From: Actinomycetota bacterium
GTDB lineage: Bacteria > Actinomycetota > Actinomycetes > Actinomycetales > Microbacteriaceae
Direction: 5' to 3'
DNA: 13,971 bases
Assembly (NCBI GenBank): GCA_009699665.1
Contig: WLNS01000026.1
Coordinates: forward strand, 1-13,971
A program made the position numbers and the translations under genes. Positions within the stretch are counted from its first letter, which is position 1. The number at the start of each line of letters is the position of its first letter. Of the stretch, positions 12,090 to 13,971 are shown in pieces. Below the pieces are notes generated by a model. The model ran no database searches, was not told the DNA's origin, and was given only the letters and a program-made list of their open reading frames with translations.

Positions 12090-13493
12090 CTAAGTCCTCT
12101 CGATTCCGACGTCTCGCGCCAGAAGGTCACTCTCGGTCTCACCCCGAACAATCACGCGTGCGGCGCCGTCTCTCACCGCCACGACAGCCGGTCGGGCCAC
12201 GTAGTTGTAGTTGTTCGCGAGCGAAAAGCAATAGGCGCCGGTTGCCGGAATGGCAACGACGTCGCCCACTTCAATATCGCCCGGAAGATAGTCTGCATTC
12301 ACCAGAATATCGCCCGACTCGCAGTGCTTTCCCGCCACACGCACTAACGCCGGAGCAACACTCGACACGCGCGAGGCAAGCCGCACGGAATAATCGGCGC
12401 CATAGAGCGCGGGTCGTGCGTTGTCACTCATGCCCCCGTCGACACTCACGTAGAGTCGCTCGGCGTTTTCCCTGCCCGGCACCTCTACCGAAACCCTCTT
12501 CGTCGTGCCGACGGTGTAAAGGGTCACCCCCGCGGGGCCCACAATAGCGCGGCCCGGTTCAATGCAGATGTGTGGAACGGGAATGCCCAGACGGTGGCAC
12601 GCCTCGCCAACTGCCTGAGCCATCTCATCCGCAATCACGGAAATATCCGCGGGGCGATCCGCCGCCGTGTAGGCGATGCCAAATCCCCCGCCCAGATTGA
12701 GTTCGGGCACGTCACCCTCGGCCAGTAATGAGGCGTGCAGGTCGAGCAATCGGCGAGCCGACTCGGCGAAGCCAGCAGAATCAAAAATCTGTGAGCCGAT
12801 GTGGCAGTGCAGGCCGACAAAGACCAGGTGTTCGTGCTCGCGAATACGGGCCACCAGCTCCGGCGCGTGAAACAGTGACGTTCCGAATTTTTGATCTTCG
12901 TGAGCCGTAGCTAGGTACTCATGTGTGTGGGCATGCACACCGCTGTTCACGCGCAGACGAACCCGCTGCACAATGCCCGCGCGAGTCGCCGCTCGAGCGA
13001 CCCGGTCTATCTCGATTGCCGAATCGATCACGATGGTATCCACCCCGTTGTCGATGGCACGCGCGATTTCTGCTTCGGACTTGTTGTTTCCGTGCAGACC
13101 GATGTGAGCGCCGGGGGTGCCGGCCGCGAGCGCAACCGCCAGTTCGCCCCCCGTGGCCACATCAAGCTTCAATCCGGCGGCGTCCATCCACCTAGCCACC
13201 TCGGTGCACAAAAATGCTTTACCGGCGTAGTAGACCGTCACGCTCGTTCCGATGGCCCCAAAGGCGCGCTCAAAAGTCTGGCGAATGTGTTCCGCTCGAG
13301 CGCGCGCATCCGCCTCGTCGATCACATACAGCGGTGTTCCAAATTCCTGCACGAGAGACGCCGCAGAGACGCCTCCCAGACAGATGTCGCCACCTACATC
13401 CCGTGTCGCAGACGAACTCCAGACGCCCGGGGTTAGGGCGTTCGCGTCCTCCGGAAGCGCGAGCCACTCGGGGGCGAGCGGGTTGGCAGTCAT
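12090..13493 (-). CDS. lysA: Diaminopimelate decarboxylase
   Basis: PLP enzyme of fold type III that decarboxylates meso-diaminopimelate to lysine. The product is 467 residues, with an N-terminal extension of about 40 before the barrel, usual in actinobacteria. Landmarks: the PLP lysine K92 in YYAGKAFLC, ATGGELAVAL (113-122), HGNNKSEAEI (134-143), LHCHIGSQI (228-236), the phosphate-binding LNLGGGFGIAY (265-275), EPGRAIVGPAG (312-322), DGGMSDNARPALYGA (352-366) and the catalytic cysteine C391 in CESGDIL from the neighbouring subunit. The ATG at 13493 has only a weak AGG upstream and is 22 bases after the argS stop, so the operon probably starts at or before argS. The argS-lysA-hom order matches Rv1292-Rv1294. 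Confidence 0.97.
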   Translation of the reverse strand: MTANPLAPEWLALPEDANALTPGVWSSSATRDVGGDICLGGVSAASLVQEFGTPLYVIDEADARARAEHIRQTFERAFGAIGTSVTVYYAGKAFLCTEVARWMDAAGLKLDVATGGELAVALAAGTPGAHIGLHGNNKSEAEIARAIDNGVDTIVIDSAIEIDRVARAATRAGIVQRVRLRVNSGVHAHTHEYLATAHEDQKFGTSLFHAPELVARIREHEHLVFVGLHCHIGSQIFDSAGFAESARRLLDLHASLLAEGDVPELNLGGGFGIAYTAADRPADISVIADEMAQAVGEACHRLGIPVPHICIEPGRAIVGPAGVTLYTVGTTKRVSVEVPGRENAERLYVSVDGGMSDNARPALYGADYSVRLASRVSSVAPALVRVAGKHCESGDILVNADYLPGDIEVGDVVAIPATGAYCFSLANNYNYVARPAVVAVRDGAARVIVRGETESDLLARDVGIERT

Positions 13494-13515
13494 AGAGAAA
13501 ACCTACCGCGTTGTG

Positions 13516-13971
13516 CTACATGCGATCAGGAGCCGTGACGCCCAGCAGGTCGAGGCCGTTACGAATAACCTGACCGGTGGCATCATTCAGCCACAAGCGC
13601 GTGCGGTGCACATCGGTAACCGGTTCGTCCCCCTGCGGCAGTACTCGACAGGCTGCGTACCACCGGTGAAAATGGCCGGCAACTTCTTCAAGGTGTCGGG
13701 CAACCCGATGGGGTTCCCGAAGTTCGGCCGCCTGCCTCACCACCCGGGGAAAGTCCTGCAGCGCGCCCAGAAGAGCCGACTCTGAGTCGTCGGTCAGCAG
13801 CTCGGGGGCACAGCCGTCTGCTCGGCGAACATTGGCGGCTTCTGCGTTGCGGGCTACGGCACACGTTCGTGCATGGGCATATTGCACGTAGAAGACCGGA
13901 TTGTCGTTCGACTGTGTTTGCAACACATCAAGGTCAATGTCGAGATTCGAATCGATCGAGCTTCGCACCAG
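13516..13971 (-). CDS. argS: Arginyl-tRNA synthetase, C-terminal part only
   Basis: Class I aminoacyl-tRNA synthetase. Only the last 151 residues are inside the window; the reading frame runs open through the right edge, so the first visible codon is internal. The fragment contains NPVFYVQYAHARTCAV, the ArgS motif before the anticodon-binding domain, and then an all-alpha DALR anticodon-binding domain with HFHRWYAACRVLP and the ending GLDLLGVTAPDRM, near-identical in style to other actinobacterial ArgS C-termini. No HIGH or KMSKS motif can be judged because they lie outside. lysA follows after 22 bases on the same strand. Confidence 0.95.
   Translation of the reverse strand: MVRSSIDSNLDIDLDVLQTQSNDNPVFYVQYAHARTCAVARNAEAANVRRADGCAPELLTDDSESALLGALQDFPRVVRQAAELREPHRVARHLEEVAGHFHRWYAACRVLPQGDEPVTDVHRTRLWLNDATGQVIRNGLDLLGVTAPDRM

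Noticed and set aside
12921..13436. A 171-codon plus-strand open frame inside lysA.
   Set aside because: It is antisense to the conserved barrel of diaminopimelate decarboxylase, and two further overlapping open frames occur in the same place, as expected for shadows.
1..13971. A mobile island, CRISPR array, toxin-antitoxin pair or tRNA attachment site.
   Set aside because: No transposase, integrase, phased repeats, tRNA-like fold or terminal inverted repeats are seen. Base composition and codon use of cysK-cysE-galE and wbbL look like their neighbours by eye, so recent transfer is not supported.

Overview
The window is a dense, GC-rich (roughly 60 % by eye), nearly gap-free stretch of an actinobacterial chromosome, most likely from the Microbacteriaceae; the family call is inference from protein character and gene order. 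The backbone order argS-lysA-hom-thrC-thrB-rho-prfA-prmC-tsaC-wecA is the one known in Mycobacterium tuberculosis (Rv1292-Rv1302). Here it is interrupted twice by genes on the opposite strand, and rpmE, which lies between rho and prfA in M. tuberculosis, is missing. I see no mobile element, CRISPR array, tRNA or rRNA.

Layout from left to right. 1-2124 (minus): prmC, tsaC and the 5' part of wecA, whose C-terminus lies beyond the left edge. 2235-3826 (plus): cysK and cysE, the two-step serine-to-cysteine pathway. 3823-7586 (minus): rho, prfA and galE, packed with gaps of 1 and 7 bases. 7587-7840: the largest non-coding stretch (254 bp), a divergent control region for rho and wbbL. 7841-8752 (plus): a WbbL-type rhamnosyltransferase. 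8749-13493 (minus): lysA-hom-thrC-thrB, a lysine/threonine operon with junctions of 3 bases or less. 13516-13971 (minus): the C-terminal part of argS, cut by the right edge.

How the genes work together. PrfA and PrmC are enzyme and substrate: PrmC methylates the GGQ glutamine of RF1. In this window they are no longer in one transcription unit, and prmC has its own candidate promoter. CysE and CysK form the cysteine synthase pair, and CysE keeps the C-terminal isoleucine that docks in CysK. LysA, Hom, ThrC and ThrB belong to aspartate-family amino acid synthesis. WecA and WbbL would carry out the first two steps of a lipid-linked envelope glycan (GlcNAc-1-P, then rhamnose), with GalE able to supply UDP-galactose.

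The most unusual thing here is Rho. The reading frame is intact and both the primary RNA-binding OB fold and the arginine finger are kept. However, an indel-free eye alignment to E. coli Rho shows alanine in place of the catalytic glutamate (E211), a rewritten Q-loop, loss of the R-loop lysine, an atypical P-loop, and changes at K336/G337 in the bicyclomycin pocket. Its own leader is about 150 nt long and holds a C-rich, G-poor tract that looks like a rut site. Both inserted blocks end in convergent 4-bp stop-codon overlaps with no hairpin terminator. Together these make the termination machinery of this organism worth examining.
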